A DNA stretch of 10,248 nt, from NCBI GenBank assembly GCA_934234005.1, contig CAKQHC010000053.1:1-10248 (forward strand), written 5' to 3'. Positions 1 through 6,624 of this stretch are shown here, in pieces. The notes beneath the pieces were generated by a model. The model had not been told where the DNA came from. It ran no database searches and was given only the letters and a program-made list of their open reading frames with translations. The translations under genes were made by a program, and so were the position numbers. This DNA comes from an uncultured Methanomassiliicoccales archaeon. GTDB taxonomy: Archaea; Thermoplasmatota; Thermoplasmata; Methanomassiliicoccales; Methanomethylophilaceae. Numbering within the stretch: the first letter of the stretch is position 1; the number at the start of each line of letters is the position of its first letter.

Positions 1-722
1 AGAGTCTTACCGATGAGATGCGCTTTAGCCTTGTCGTCGGGGTGTACGGCAACGGCTTTACATGTGCACAGCAGCTCCGGCCTGGTGGTGGCAATCATCA
101 TCTTCTCGCCGGGTTCTCCGTCCTTGACGTCGAATGTTATGTAATTGAGCTTGTTGACGTTGTCTTTGTATTCGACTTCCGCGTCTGCAAGAGCAGTCAT
201 GCATCCGGGACACCAGTTAACGGGGAAATTGGCCTTGTACACAAGTCCTCTGTTAAAAAGCTCCACGAAAGACAGCTGCGTGATTCTCCTGTAATAAGGG
301 GCATCCGTTTGATAGTAAATGCTTGGATCCATCGATTCTCCGAGAATCTCAAAATGATGCGTCATTTCCTCGATGAAACCGTTGGCGTACTCCTCGCAGA
401 GTCTCCTGTATTCCTGCCTCGGGGTGTCGAGTTTGGTAATGTGATGTTTCTTCTCGACTTTGACCTCGATAGGCGTTCCGTTAACATCGAAACACAGAGG
501 GAAGAACACATTGTGGCCGGTCATCCTCTTAAAACGTGCTGCGAAATCAATGAGCGAGTAACCCGTGGCATGTCCGAGATGAAGCGGACCGGATGTATAT
601 CTGGGAGGATTGTCTATGCTGAAAACAGGCTTATCGGATTTGGGATCGAAACGATATACCGCTTCGTTCTTCCACATCTCCTGCCAACGTTTCTCGATTG
701 TTGCTGAATCGTATTGGGCCAT
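1..722 (-). CDS. valS: Valyl-tRNA synthetase, N-terminal part (cut by window edge)
   Basis: This is the first 240 codons of a class I aminoacyl-tRNA synthetase, which charges tRNA-Val with valine using ATP in the cytoplasm. The HIGH-type ATP motif is seen as HLGH at residues 48-51, after SIDNPPRYTSGP. VNWCPGC (168-174) matches the CxxC of the zinc-type insertion, and IATTRPELL (210-218) followed by AVHPDD (225-230) is the signature of the valyl editing domain. Leucyl and isoleucyl enzymes share the fold, but the TTRPE...HPDD combination fits valyl best. The family is usually 850-950 residues, so about three quarters lie beyond base 1. The start at 722 gives MAQYDSATIEKRW. An in-frame ATG at 731 would add three residues. 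A TATA-like box at 746-757 predicts a transcript start near 722-731, so the mRNA is probably nearly leaderless, and no Shine-Dalgarno is seen. The upstream neighbour is the CBS-HPF-like gene. Confidence 0.88.
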   Translation of the reverse strand, partial: MAQYDSATIEKRWQEMWKNEAVYRFDPKSDKPVFSIDNPPRYTSGPLHLGHATGYSLIDFAARFKRMTGHNVFFPLCFDVNGTPIEVKVEKKHHITKLDTPRQEYRRLCEEYANGFIEEMTHHFEILGESMDPSIYYQTDAPYYRRITQLSFVELFNRGLVYKANFPVNWCPGCMTALADAEVEYKDNVNKLNYITFDVKDGEPGEKMMIATTRPELLCTCKAVAVHPDDKAKAHLIGKT

Positions 723-745
723 GGCTAACATGGCTTGTTATTAAA

Positions 746-757
746 AAATATATAATA
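746..757 (-). promoter_or_regulatory. TATA-box-like promoter of valS
   Basis: Read on the minus strand the sequence is AATTATATATTT, an archaeal TATA-like element. Its centre is about 25-30 bases before the ATG at 722, the usual distance from TATA box to transcription start in archaea, so the transcript would begin at or just before the start codon. The call rests on spacing and composition only, in a generally AT-rich gap. Confidence 0.5.
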
Positions 758-765
758 ATTGTATC

Positions 766-793
766 GCCCGGATATGATGCCTCCGGACAGGGC
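766..793 (-). terminator. Weak stem-loop with T-rich tail downstream of the CBS-HPF gene
   Basis: CCGGA (768-772) pairs with TCCGG (782-786) around a nine-base loop, and the flanking GCCC/GGGC could extend the stem imperfectly. On the minus strand it is followed by a T-rich stretch containing six consecutive Ts (743-748), as expected of an archaeal terminator for the gene ending at 828. That T-rich tract overlaps the proposed valS promoter, so termination and initiation would be packed together here. Confidence 0.3.
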
Positions 794-802
794 ATAAACG
801 AC

Positions 803-826
803 GGAACGGAGTATAATCCGTGTTCC
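803..826 (-). terminator. Imperfect hairpin right behind the CBS-HPF stop codon
   Basis: GGAACGGA (803-810) pairs with TCCGTGTTCC (817-826) around a six-base loop, with a two-base bulge. It lies one base past the TGA at 828-830. It could protect the 3' end or help termination, but no T-run follows directly, so this is a weak call. Confidence 0.2.
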
Positions 827-827
827 T

Positions 828-1997
828 TCACTTGCGTCTTCTGGACGAGACGACGGAATCCTTCATGTCTATTACCGCCGCTTCCATGTTGCGGAGTACC
901 TCGCCGACTGCATCCAGGAGATCCCACTGAACGGCCTTGGCGGAAATCACCTTTCCGTTGATATACAGCCTTCCGGTTACACTGTACTTTGCCGTATCGC
1001 CGTCGTCGTTGTATCTGCCGACGTGCATGGTCATGGATTCCGGTGTGTAAATCTTTGAAATCTTCTTCACGATGTTTCCTATGTCCTCGTATATTGCGTC
1101 CACGGCAGACTTGTCATCGTCTTCGAGACCGCTTATCTGGACATACATACTTTCCCTCTCGCGGGAAGCGGAAATCAATTCGGTTATGTCGAATTCCGTG
1201 ACTATACCGACCAATCCGGTGGCATCCACGACGGGAAGCGAACTGAATCCCTTTTCGACCATTATCTCGGCCGCATCGGAAAGCCCGTCTCCCCAATCCA
1301 CCGTAACAGCCGACGTGGTGGCCACATTCTCCACAATCTTGGATCCGGCAGATACTTTCTGCAGATCGCCTATGGTACGGCTTGCCTTCCAGTTACTGTC
1401 TATGATTTCCTTCATTCCGATTACACCGGAAACCTTTCCGTCCGAACCTACGACGGGCAGAGTACGGTAATCGCCTCCGATCATTTTCTGTACGGCCGTA
1501 TCCAACAAATCGTTGGACTTGACATGCACAACAGGGTTGTTCATAATCTCGTGCACCTTGATGCCGTCGAGGACACCGGATTCCAATACTTCGGAAACTA
1601 CTGAACGTCTTGATACCAATCCTATGATTTTCTTCCCTTCAAGAACAGGAAGCTGCCTGCTGCGTGTGGAAATCATCATTTCCGCAACAGCGGCTATTGT
1701 CGAGGTCTTCGACAGCGTTGCAGGATTACGGACCGAACCTCTGACTTTGCTGTCAAGGGTCGCACTTCTCTTCCTGAGAATGAATGAATAACTCACCATA
1801 CCCGTGTATTCTCCGTCATCGACGACCGGGATATCCTGATACCCCGTAGACTTCATGACTGACAACACATCGGAAATGCGCGCATCGGACGTGACGGTAG
1901 GAAAATCACCAATCATCAAATCTCCTGCTAAAACGGATGCGGTCTCGGTTCTAAGCTTGGACAGTCTGTCCGGATCCTGAAGTTCCTTGGAAACCAT
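828..1997 (-). CDS. Four-CBS-domain protein with C-terminal HPF/RaiA-like domain
   Basis: The protein has 389 residues, is predicted to be cytoplasmic, and has no signal peptide or membrane segment. Four CBS motifs lie at about 23-77, 84-138, 146-200 and 221-276, each ending in the typical LPVV...G(I/L)V pattern (for example DIPVVDDGEYTGMVS and SLPVVDATGLVGIVT). Paired CBS motifs form Bateman modules that usually bind adenine nucleotides or S-adenosylmethionine. Residues about 284-380 have the beta-alpha-beta-beta-beta-alpha order of ribosome hibernation factors: YVQISG, a helix DIGNIVKKISKIY, strand MTMHVGRYN, then YSVTGRLYINGKVISAKA and WDLLDAVGEVLRNMEAAV. The domain match is by eye. The start is set by a Shine-Dalgarno GAGGTG four bases before the ATG at 1997. 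An upstream ATG at 2042 lies before the TATA box and is rejected. Inference: a sensor that ties translation or ribosome storage to nucleotide levels. Confidence 0.85.
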   Translation of the reverse strand: MVSKELQDPDRLSKLRTETASVLAGDLMIGDFPTVTSDARISDVLSVMKSTGYQDIPVVDDGEYTGMVSYSFILRKRSATLDSKVRGSVRNPATLSKTSTIAAVAEMMISTRSRQLPVLEGKKIIGLVSRRSVVSEVLESGVLDGIKVHEIMNNPVVHVKSNDLLDTAVQKMIGGDYRTLPVVGSDGKVSGVIGMKEIIDSNWKASRTIGDLQKVSAGSKIVENVATTSAVTVDWGDGLSDAAEIMVEKGFSSLPVVDATGLVGIVTEFDITELISASRERESMYVQISGLEDDDKSAVDAIYEDIGNIVKKISKIYTPESMTMHVGRYNDDGDTAKYSVTGRLYINGKVISAKAVQWDLLDAVGEVLRNMEAAVIDMKDSVVSSRRRK

Positions 1998-2001
1998 CTT
2001 A

Positions 2002-2007
2002 CACCTC
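2002..2007 (-). promoter_or_regulatory. Shine-Dalgarno of the CBS-HPF gene
   Basis: GAGGTG on the minus strand, four bases before ATG 1997, matches the core of the archaeal anti-Shine-Dalgarno. It decides the start codon against the ATG at 2042, which would add 15 residues. Confidence 0.75.
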
Positions 2008-2030
2008 TGAATTAGAAATCCTATTGCAGA

Positions 2031-2040
2031 GGTTATAAGC
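2031..2040 (-). promoter_or_regulatory. TATA-box-like promoter of the CBS-HPF gene
   Basis: GCTTATAACC on the minus strand. The centre near 2036 predicts transcription start near 2010, giving a short leader of about 13 bases that just contains the Shine-Dalgarno. With the terminator-like hairpin behind glyS it suggests the CBS-HPF gene is a separate transcription unit. Confidence 0.55.
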
Positions 2041-2104
2041 ATTTGTGAAGAATGGATGTTTTTCGTAAAAATTACTACGAAATACGAATAAGAAAATGGT
2101 TTCT

Positions 2105-2131
2105 AAAAGGTTTAACAGCGTTTATACGCTG
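2105..2131 (-). terminator. Hairpin terminator behind glyS
   Basis: CAGCGT (2116-2121) and ACGCTG (2126-2131) form a perfect six-base stem with a four-base loop. On the minus strand it is followed by TTAAACCTTTT. It lies about 24 bases past the glyS stop codon and fits the end of the amidohydrolase-usp-CBS-glyS operon. Confidence 0.55.
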
Positions 2132-2154
2132 ATTCTTCGAAAGGTATTAAATAC

Positions 2155-3855
2155 TCAAAGCGAAGAGAACTGCTTTCCGGCCAAAAGGGCGTCTACAATT
2201 TCGGGAACGCTGTCTGCGGGAATACGTTTCTGCTCCGAAGAATCCCTGTCGCGTATAGTTACGGTTCCGTCCTTGAGAGAATCGTAATCAACCGTTATAC
2301 ACCAGGGGGTTCCGACCTCGTCCATTCTTGCATAACGCTTTCCGATTGTTCCCGATCCGTCGTAATATGCTTCGACCCTGTGCGTGTGAACTTTGTCGTA
2401 AATCGACTTGGCCATTTCATCGAGTCCGTCTTTCTCCATCAGCGGGAACACACCGACCTTTATCGGTGCCACTTCGGGTTTCAGTTTAAGAACAGTGTAA
2501 TCCTTTTCCTTGTCGTATGTGTACGCGTGTTCAAGGATGGAGTAGAATATCCTGTCCAATCCGTGCGACGGTTCGATAACGTGAGGAACAACCCTCTCTC
2601 CCGCAACCTTCTCCTTCACGGTAGCTACCTCGAAGAACTCGTCGGTGAGTTCCACGGTTTCGCCGTCTATGACAAGCGTGAGTTTTCCGTCCTTGACATC
2701 GGAAGGCGACATTTTCTCCATCTCTGCAGCTATGTCTTTGGCCTTGCCTTTAAACTTAGGTCCGAGGGCTTTGTGTTTGGCTTTTACCTTCTCGACTTCC
2801 ATTTCGCGCGGTTCGTCGAATTTCTTGAAATGGGTCAGATCGGTACCGGAGAACTGTGCGTGTCTGGAAAGATCCCAGCATCCGCGGTCGGCAACACCCG
2901 TAACCTCGGTCCACCCGTATGAAAGGAGAATTTCGGCATCCCAGCAATCGGCGGCATAATGGGCCATCTCGTCTTCCAGATGTTGTCTGAAACTCAGCCT
3001 TGCCGGGTCGACACCGAGCCTGAGCATGAGCTGTTTGGTGGTGTTGACAAAGTATGCGAGAACGCGGTTGGCTATGATTCCCTTTTCGACTGCTTCGCCG
3101 ACAGTCATAACAACCGCTTCACCGGTCTTGTTGGGGACGAGTGTAATCGTTTCGTCTTTGATGTCATCGAATCTCTCCCAATCCTTGTCTTCCGGATCGA
3201 CAAACAATTCAACTTCCATCTGGTTGAACTCCCTCATACGAATCATACCCTGTCTGGGAGCAATCTCGTTCCTGTATGACCTTCCGGTCTGAATAACTCC
3301 GAGAGGGAGTTTTTCCCTGTTGTATCTGTACAAATTGGGGAAATTGACAAAGATTCCCTGGGCAGTTTCCGGTCTGAGGTATCCGATACGGGACGAACCG
3401 GGGCCGATATTTGTCCTGAACATAAGGTTGAATTCGTCTACCGGTCCGAGATCTCCTCCGCACTCGGGACACTTGATATTGTGTTTTACAAAAGCCTCTT
3501 CGAGCTGCTTGGGAGTCAGTACGTCCGGATTGTCATAGTACTCCTTGACCATATGGTCTGCTCTGAAAGGAGCCTGACATTTCGTACAGTAAGTAATCAA
3601 ATCGGCGAACTCGTCCACGTGTCCGGATGCTTTGAAAACCTCACGGGGATTGACAGTCTCGGAATCAATCTCGACAAATCCCTCGCGACCCTTGTATATA
3701 GATCTCCAAACATCCACGATGTTATTCCTGAGCGAACACCCGAGCGGACCGTAATCGTACATTCCGGCCACTCCGCCGTACAGTTCAAAAGAAGGCCATA
3801 TGAACCCTCTGCGTTTGCAGAGGGCCATAAGGTCATTTGTGTTGACATCAGTCAT
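2155..3855 (-). CDS. glyS: Glycyl-tRNA synthetase, archaeal/eukaryal dimer type
   Basis: The protein has 566 residues, the usual length of the class II alpha2 glycyl-tRNA synthetase of archaea, which charges tRNA-Gly using ATP. The N-terminal part shows RRGFIWPSFELYGG and YDYGPLG, typical of this family. C90xxC93 and C129xxC132 look like a zinc site. The glycine-pocket and motif 2 region reads RPETAQGIF (161-169) and RNEIAPRQGMIRMREF (195-210). Motif 3 is EPSHGLDRIFYSILEH (428-443). Residues about 460-560 are the anticodon-binding domain (KVGVFPLMEKDG, RYARMDEVGTPWCITVD). The start codon ATG 3855 overlaps the stop of the upstream CBS gene by eight bases, with AGGT seven to eight bases before it, so translation is probably coupled. 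It is the last gene of its operon, followed by a hairpin terminator. Confidence 0.97.
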   Translation of the reverse strand: MTDVNTNDLMALCKRRGFIWPSFELYGGVAGMYDYGPLGCSLRNNIVDVWRSIYKGREGFVEIDSETVNPREVFKASGHVDEFADLITYCTKCQAPFRADHMVKEYYDNPDVLTPKQLEEAFVKHNIKCPECGGDLGPVDEFNLMFRTNIGPGSSRIGYLRPETAQGIFVNFPNLYRYNREKLPLGVIQTGRSYRNEIAPRQGMIRMREFNQMEVELFVDPEDKDWERFDDIKDETITLVPNKTGEAVVMTVGEAVEKGIIANRVLAYFVNTTKQLMLRLGVDPARLSFRQHLEDEMAHYAADCWDAEILLSYGWTEVTGVADRGCWDLSRHAQFSGTDLTHFKKFDEPREMEVEKVKAKHKALGPKFKGKAKDIAAEMEKMSPSDVKDGKLTLVIDGETVELTDEFFEVATVKEKVAGERVVPHVIEPSHGLDRIFYSILEHAYTYDKEKDYTVLKLKPEVAPIKVGVFPLMEKDGLDEMAKSIYDKVHTHRVEAYYDGSGTIGKRYARMDEVGTPWCITVDYDSLKDGTVTIRDRDSSEQKRIPADSVPEIVDALLAGKQFSSL

Positions 3856-4702
3856 TGTTACTACCTAAGAGAGCGCATAGAACATCTACATCATAAATCA
3901 TGCCTATGAGCTGGTCCTTGGTATCGTGTACGGGAATCTGTCCGTAGTCGTTGGAAAGCATCAGTTTTGCTACTTCCGCAAGATTCGTTTTCTTAAACAC
4001 CGATGCAGGATTACGAACCATATAGTCGCATACCAAACTGTTGTCGGCTTTGTATTTGTCGGTTGTTGCGAAGAACAACGGCAGCACATTCCTTGCACCT
4101 TTGAGATCGGCTACGTCCTTTATACCGAGTGCTTTCAGACTCTCGTCGTCCTTGAACTGATCGCTGAACATATCACGATCGGTTATGATTCCGCACAGTT
4201 TTCCTTTCTCATCAAGAATCGGCATCGCAGCGACATCGCTGATACGCATGGCAGAAACCACATACGACATGGGATCTTTCTCGTAAGCCGTAACACAGAC
4301 GGTTCTGATGACGTCTCCCGCAACCATGTCGGTCTTCATGTCCTTAACGATTTTGAGGACATCCGTAGGAGTGACAATTCCAACGAGCGTGCCGTTTTCC
4401 ACGACAGGAAGCCTGTGTATCCTTTTCTCGCAGAATACGCGTGCGACATCGACAACGGATGTGTCGGGCGTTGTGGTCATACACCCTTTCTTCATAATCA
4501 AAGAAAGCTGATCCTCTTCGAAATTACGGAACACATCTCTTCTGGAAACAACACCCATTAGTTTTCCGTCCGAACTGCGTACGACAGGAAGACCCGTCAG
4601 ACCGTTTCTCACCATGAGATTGATTACTTCGTTACGCGTACCCGGGAGTTCCGCCACTATAGGTGCGGGAACCATGATGTCCGCTACGGTAGCGCCCTTC
4701 AT
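3848..4702 (-). CDS. Protein with four CBS domains
   Basis: The protein has 284 residues made almost entirely of CBS motifs, at about 5-58, 65-118, 127-180 and 222-277. The repeated signatures are GLPVVRSSDGKLMGVVSRRD, HRLPVVENGTLVGIVTPTD, AMPILDEKGKLCGIITDRD and QIPVHDTKDQLIGMIYDVD. Such pairs usually form Bateman modules that sense adenine nucleotides. A segment of about 40 residues (181-221) separates the third and fourth motifs, which is longer than usual and unassigned. No catalytic or DNA-binding domain is seen, so it may act on a partner protein. The start at 4702 is chosen because a strong GGAGG lies seven bases upstream and the ATG overlaps the usp stop as TGATG. A longer frame from 4741 would overlap usp by 40 bases and is unlikely. 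It sits between usp and glyS in a tight operon. Confidence 0.93.
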   Translation of the reverse strand: MKGATVADIMVPAPIVAELPGTRNEVINLMVRNGLTGLPVVRSSDGKLMGVVSRRDVFRNFEEDQLSLIMKKGCMTTTPDTSVVDVARVFCEKRIHRLPVVENGTLVGIVTPTDVLKIVKDMKTDMVAGDVIRTVCVTAYEKDPMSYVVSAMRISDVAAMPILDEKGKLCGIITDRDMFSDQFKDDESLKALGIKDVADLKGARNVLPLFFATTDKYKADNSLVCDYMVRNPASVFKKTNLAEVAKLMLSNDYGQIPVHDTKDQLIGMIYDVDVLCALLGSNND

Positions 4703-5142
4703 CACTTGGCCTCCTTGGCTCTCACGACCATCACCGGGCATGTGGACGACCTCACCACTTTCTCCGCAACACTGCCCATGAGAAGTTTGGACATTCCTGT
4801 TCTTCCCAGAGTACCCATTACGATAGTGTCGTACCCTTCGGTGCTTTCGGCAAGAATCTCGTTAACGGGAGATCCTTCTCTGATTTTCTTTTTGGCTTCC
4901 ACACCTGCTGCCGATGCTTCGGAGCATACGAAGTCGAGGGCTTTCTGACCCTCCTTCTCCAACGAAGCATAGACGTTCGCCACGGCCGCATCGGCGGGAA
5001 GGTTGGAAAACACCGTCTTGTCGATTACGTATAATGCTGTGATGTGACCGCCTACAGCTTTGGCCAACTCAATCGCCTTGATTACCGCCGCTTTGGTGTA
5101 TTCGCTTCCGTCGGTCGGAACCAAGATGTTCTGGAAACCCAT
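4702..5142 (-). CDS. Universal stress protein, UspA family, ATP-binding type
   Basis: A 146-residue single-domain protein, typical of the family. The N-terminus NILVPTDGSEYTKAA has the Asp (D11) that contacts the nucleotide. The C-terminal motif G110-TL-G113-nine residues-G123-S124 is the G2xG9xG(S/T) signature of ATP-binding Usp proteins. These are soluble dimers linked to stress and energy state. Their exact biochemical task is usually unknown. The start at 5142 has GGGTGA ending five bases before the ATG. The gene begins 18 bases after the amidohydrolase stop, and its stop overlaps the start of the CBS gene by one base, so it is within the glyS operon. The pairing of a Usp and a CBS protein, both adenylate binders, suggests a shared signal. 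Confidence 0.95.
   Translation of the reverse strand: MGFQNILVPTDGSEYTKAAVIKAIELAKAVGGHITALYVIDKTVFSNLPADAAVANVYASLEKEGQKALDFVCSEASAAGVEAKKKIREGSPVNEILAESTEGYDTIVMGTLGRTGMSKLLMGSVAEKVVRSSTCPVMVVRAKEAK
4710..4714 (-). promoter_or_regulatory. Strong Shine-Dalgarno inside the end of usp
   Basis: GGAGG on the minus strand, seven bases before ATG 4702, within the last codons of usp. It fixes the start of the four-CBS protein and shows that this start is used independently of an upstream in-frame ATG. Confidence 0.8.
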
Positions 5143-5160
5143 TTAATCACCCTAGATTGT

Positions 5161-6168
5161 TCAAACATCGAGAGTTATCGTGATGTCGGACCCTTTAGGA
5201 CAGACAGCCACGGACCTCGGATGTCTGATATACTGTATGGTATGTGAATGATTTAATATCTTTGACGATAAAGCAGTCAGCGGCTTCCAGAGGTCAAAAT
5301 CGGTACATCTCTGTTCATAAGCCAATAATGCCAAACGACGCGATTCCTCCACAATATCCGGCGTACAAAGCATTCCGTTGTCCGTGCCCACGGCTACATC
5401 CACTCCGCATTCAATCATTTTAGCCACAGGCGCGGTTTTTCCGAAATATGCATTGGATGTCGGACACACGACTATCGGCACCTCGGCTTCCGCACACTCC
5501 AGAAGATCTTCGTCCGTGGCTTCGCACATATGAACGATAAATGCGGGATCGAGGGACAGGACATCGTGGATATTTTCCCTTATACGTTCACTGGCATGTA
5601 TTGCAAAAATCTTACCTGCTTCACGTACCTGATCGGCAACATCCTCTATGTATCCATACGGCATATCTGATATACTGGATATGCCTATTCCGTCCGCAAC
5701 CTCCAGAATTTTTTCAATCTCGTCGCCGTTGTATGTTTTTGATATCGGACGGCCCAATATTATTGCATCCGGATATGCCGATCTGAGCATCAAGCATCCG
5801 TTTAATCCGCCTTCACGAAAATCTATAAAGGATGCAGCACCGAATTTGCGCGAATCATTGCCGAATCTGCGCATATTGTCGGATAATTCTTCAAAAGACG
5901 CTTCGGAAAGATACTTGTGTTTTAAACCATCCGGAGGCGCTACCAATTCATTAAGAGTCAAACCTTTTGGAACCGTCAATCCATAATCCGCACAATGAGT
6001 ATGAGAGTTTAATGCGTCTATGACAAAATCAGCTTCAAAATCAATATTATCCGAAGGTTCTCCGATGCCTAGCTCTAAGAGATGCCCGTTCTCTGATATG
6101 ACATATCCTTCGTATGTGCGATGAGGAGCGTGAATCGTTCCCCTCGCAACGAATGAATCTCCGTACAT
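5161..6168 (-). CDS. Amidohydrolase superfamily protein, deaminase-like
   Basis: The protein has 335 residues with the metal-dependent amidohydrolase layout. HTH at 56-58 (DALNSHTHCADYG) is the first metal pair. H191 (FAIHASE), H213 (IVHMCEA) and D263 (VGTDNGML) supply the remaining ligands and catalytic residues. CPTSNAYFG (235-243) resembles the CPxSN motif of the cytosine/guanine/S-adenosylhomocysteine deaminase branch (COG0402-like), so deamination of a purine, pyrimidine or nucleoside is more likely than ring hydrolysis. The substrate cannot be told. It is somewhat shorter than typical members (400-450), mainly because of a short N-terminal beta segment. The start at 6168 is chosen over 6234 because the likely TATA box (6204-6213) lies between them. 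It is the first gene of the operon with usp, the CBS gene and glyS. Confidence 0.85.
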   Translation of the reverse strand: MYGDSFVARGTIHAPHRTYEGYVISENGHLLELGIGEPSDNIDFEADFVIDALNSHTHCADYGLTVPKGLTLNELVAPPDGLKHKYLSEASFEELSDNMRRFGNDSRKFGAASFIDFREGGLNGCLMLRSAYPDAIILGRPISKTYNGDEIEKILEVADGIGISSISDMPYGYIEDVADQVREAGKIFAIHASERIRENIHDVLSLDPAFIVHMCEATDEDLLECAEAEVPIVVCPTSNAYFGKTAPVAKMIECGVDVAVGTDNGMLCTPDIVEESRRLALLAYEQRCTDFDLWKPLTALSSKILNHSHTIQYIRHPRSVAVCPKGSDITITLDV

Positions 6169-6203
6169 ATTTACGCCGACCACATTGTCTGCACATCGGC
6201 AGA

Positions 6204-6213
6204 GATAAATAAA
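6204..6213 (-). promoter_or_regulatory. TATA-box-like promoter of the amidohydrolase-usp-CBS-glyS operon
   Basis: GTTTATTTAT on the minus strand. It predicts transcription start near 6183, about 15 bases before the ATG at 6168. The ferredoxin promoter faces away from it about 75 bases to the right, so 6169-6330 is a divergent promoter region. No operator or riboswitch could be recognised in it. Confidence 0.5.
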
Positions 6214-6286
6214 CATTCGATTGAAAATTCGCAATAAGTGTGTTGCATAATGTCGTAATGTACGTTAATTTAGCCCATCCAAGTGA

Positions 6287-6293
6287 TTATAAA
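6287..6293 (+). promoter_or_regulatory. TATA-box-like promoter of the ferredoxin gene
   Basis: TTATAAA, about 40 bases before ATG 6331, would give a leader near 15 bases. A second candidate, TTTTTAA at about 6301-6307, would give a leaderless transcript. The sequence does not decide between them. No clear Shine-Dalgarno precedes the ATG. Confidence 0.45.
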
Positions 6294-6330
6294 GCGAAGG
6301 TTTTTAAGGACAATAATATCTTTTCGGAAC

Positions 6331-6495
6331 ATGGTAAAAGTTATCGATAGCGACTGTGTCGCTTGCGGTGCCTGTGCCGACGTATGTCCCCAGGATGCCA
6401 TAACAATTGAGGATGTCGCTGTCATTGACAACGACAAATGTGTTGAATGCGGTGCCTGTGTTGATGAATGTCCCGCGGGCGCAATTACCGAATAA
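6331..6495 (+). CDS. Small 2[4Fe-4S] ferredoxin
   Basis: A 54-residue bacterial/clostridial-type ferredoxin with two CxxCxxCxxxCP motifs: C9, C12, C15, C19 and C37, C40, C43, C47 ([11 protein letters not shown] and [11 protein letters not shown]). Each Cys set binds one cubane cluster, three ligands from one motif and one from the other. It is a soluble low-potential electron carrier. In methanogens such proteins serve as electron donors or acceptors for hydrogenases, heterodisulfide reductase and related oxidoreductases, but the partner cannot be read here. ATG 6331 is chosen because [10 protein letters not shown] is the standard N-terminus and the upstream in-frame ATG at 6283 lies before the promoter. 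It is the only plus-strand gene, transcribed alone and ended by the hairpin at 6518-6543. Confidence 0.96.
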   Translation: MVKVIDSDCVACGACADVCPQDAITIEDVAVIDNDKCVECGACVDECPAGAITE

Positions 6496-6517
6496 TTTTC
6501 GGATAAACCTTCAGATA

Positions 6518-6543
6518 CGGGTTGGTGGAACGCCACCTTCCCG
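6518..6543 (+). terminator. Hairpin behind the ferredoxin gene
   Basis: CGGG (6518-6521), TT, GGTGG (6524-6528), a four-base loop AACG, CCACC (6533-6537), TT, CCCG (6540-6543): a nine-pair stem interrupted only by a symmetric TT/TT step. It begins 22 bases after the stop codon. No long T-run follows, so it may stabilise the 3' end as much as terminate. A weaker palindrome, CCGAA...TTCGG, spans the stop codon itself (6488-6502). Confidence 0.5.
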
Positions 6544-6624
6544 ACAGTCTACATCAGATTTGTAATCAAAAATGTCAATTCCTAAGGTCTGTTTCAACCT
6601 GATTTTCTCACTGGAATGTCTTAC

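Noticed and set aside
18..707. Plus-strand open frame of 229 codons opposite valS
   Set aside because: It is the shadow of valS, whose HIGH motif, CxxC and editing-domain motifs are intact on the minus strand. The plus-strand translation shows no known domain.
1998..2042. Upstream ATG that would extend the CBS-HPF protein by 15 residues
   Set aside because: It lies before the TATA-like box (2031-2040), and the ATG at 1997 has a Shine-Dalgarno.
2380..2922. Plus-strand open frames opposite glyS, also at 3481-3909
   Set aside because: They lie fully inside a well-matched GlyRS gene and have no recognisable protein features.
3926..4561. Plus-strand frame of 211 codons opposite the four-CBS gene
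   Set aside because: Shadow frame. The minus strand encodes four clear CBS motifs with a strong Shine-Dalgarno.
6169..6234. Upstream ATG that would extend the amidohydrolase by 22 residues
   Set aside because: It lies upstream of the proposed TATA box at 6204-6213, and the added residues do not resemble the family's N-terminus.
6270..6536. Minus-strand frame of 88 codons over the ferredoxin
   Set aside because: Antisense of the ferredoxin; its repetitive look mirrors the two Cys motifs on the plus strand.
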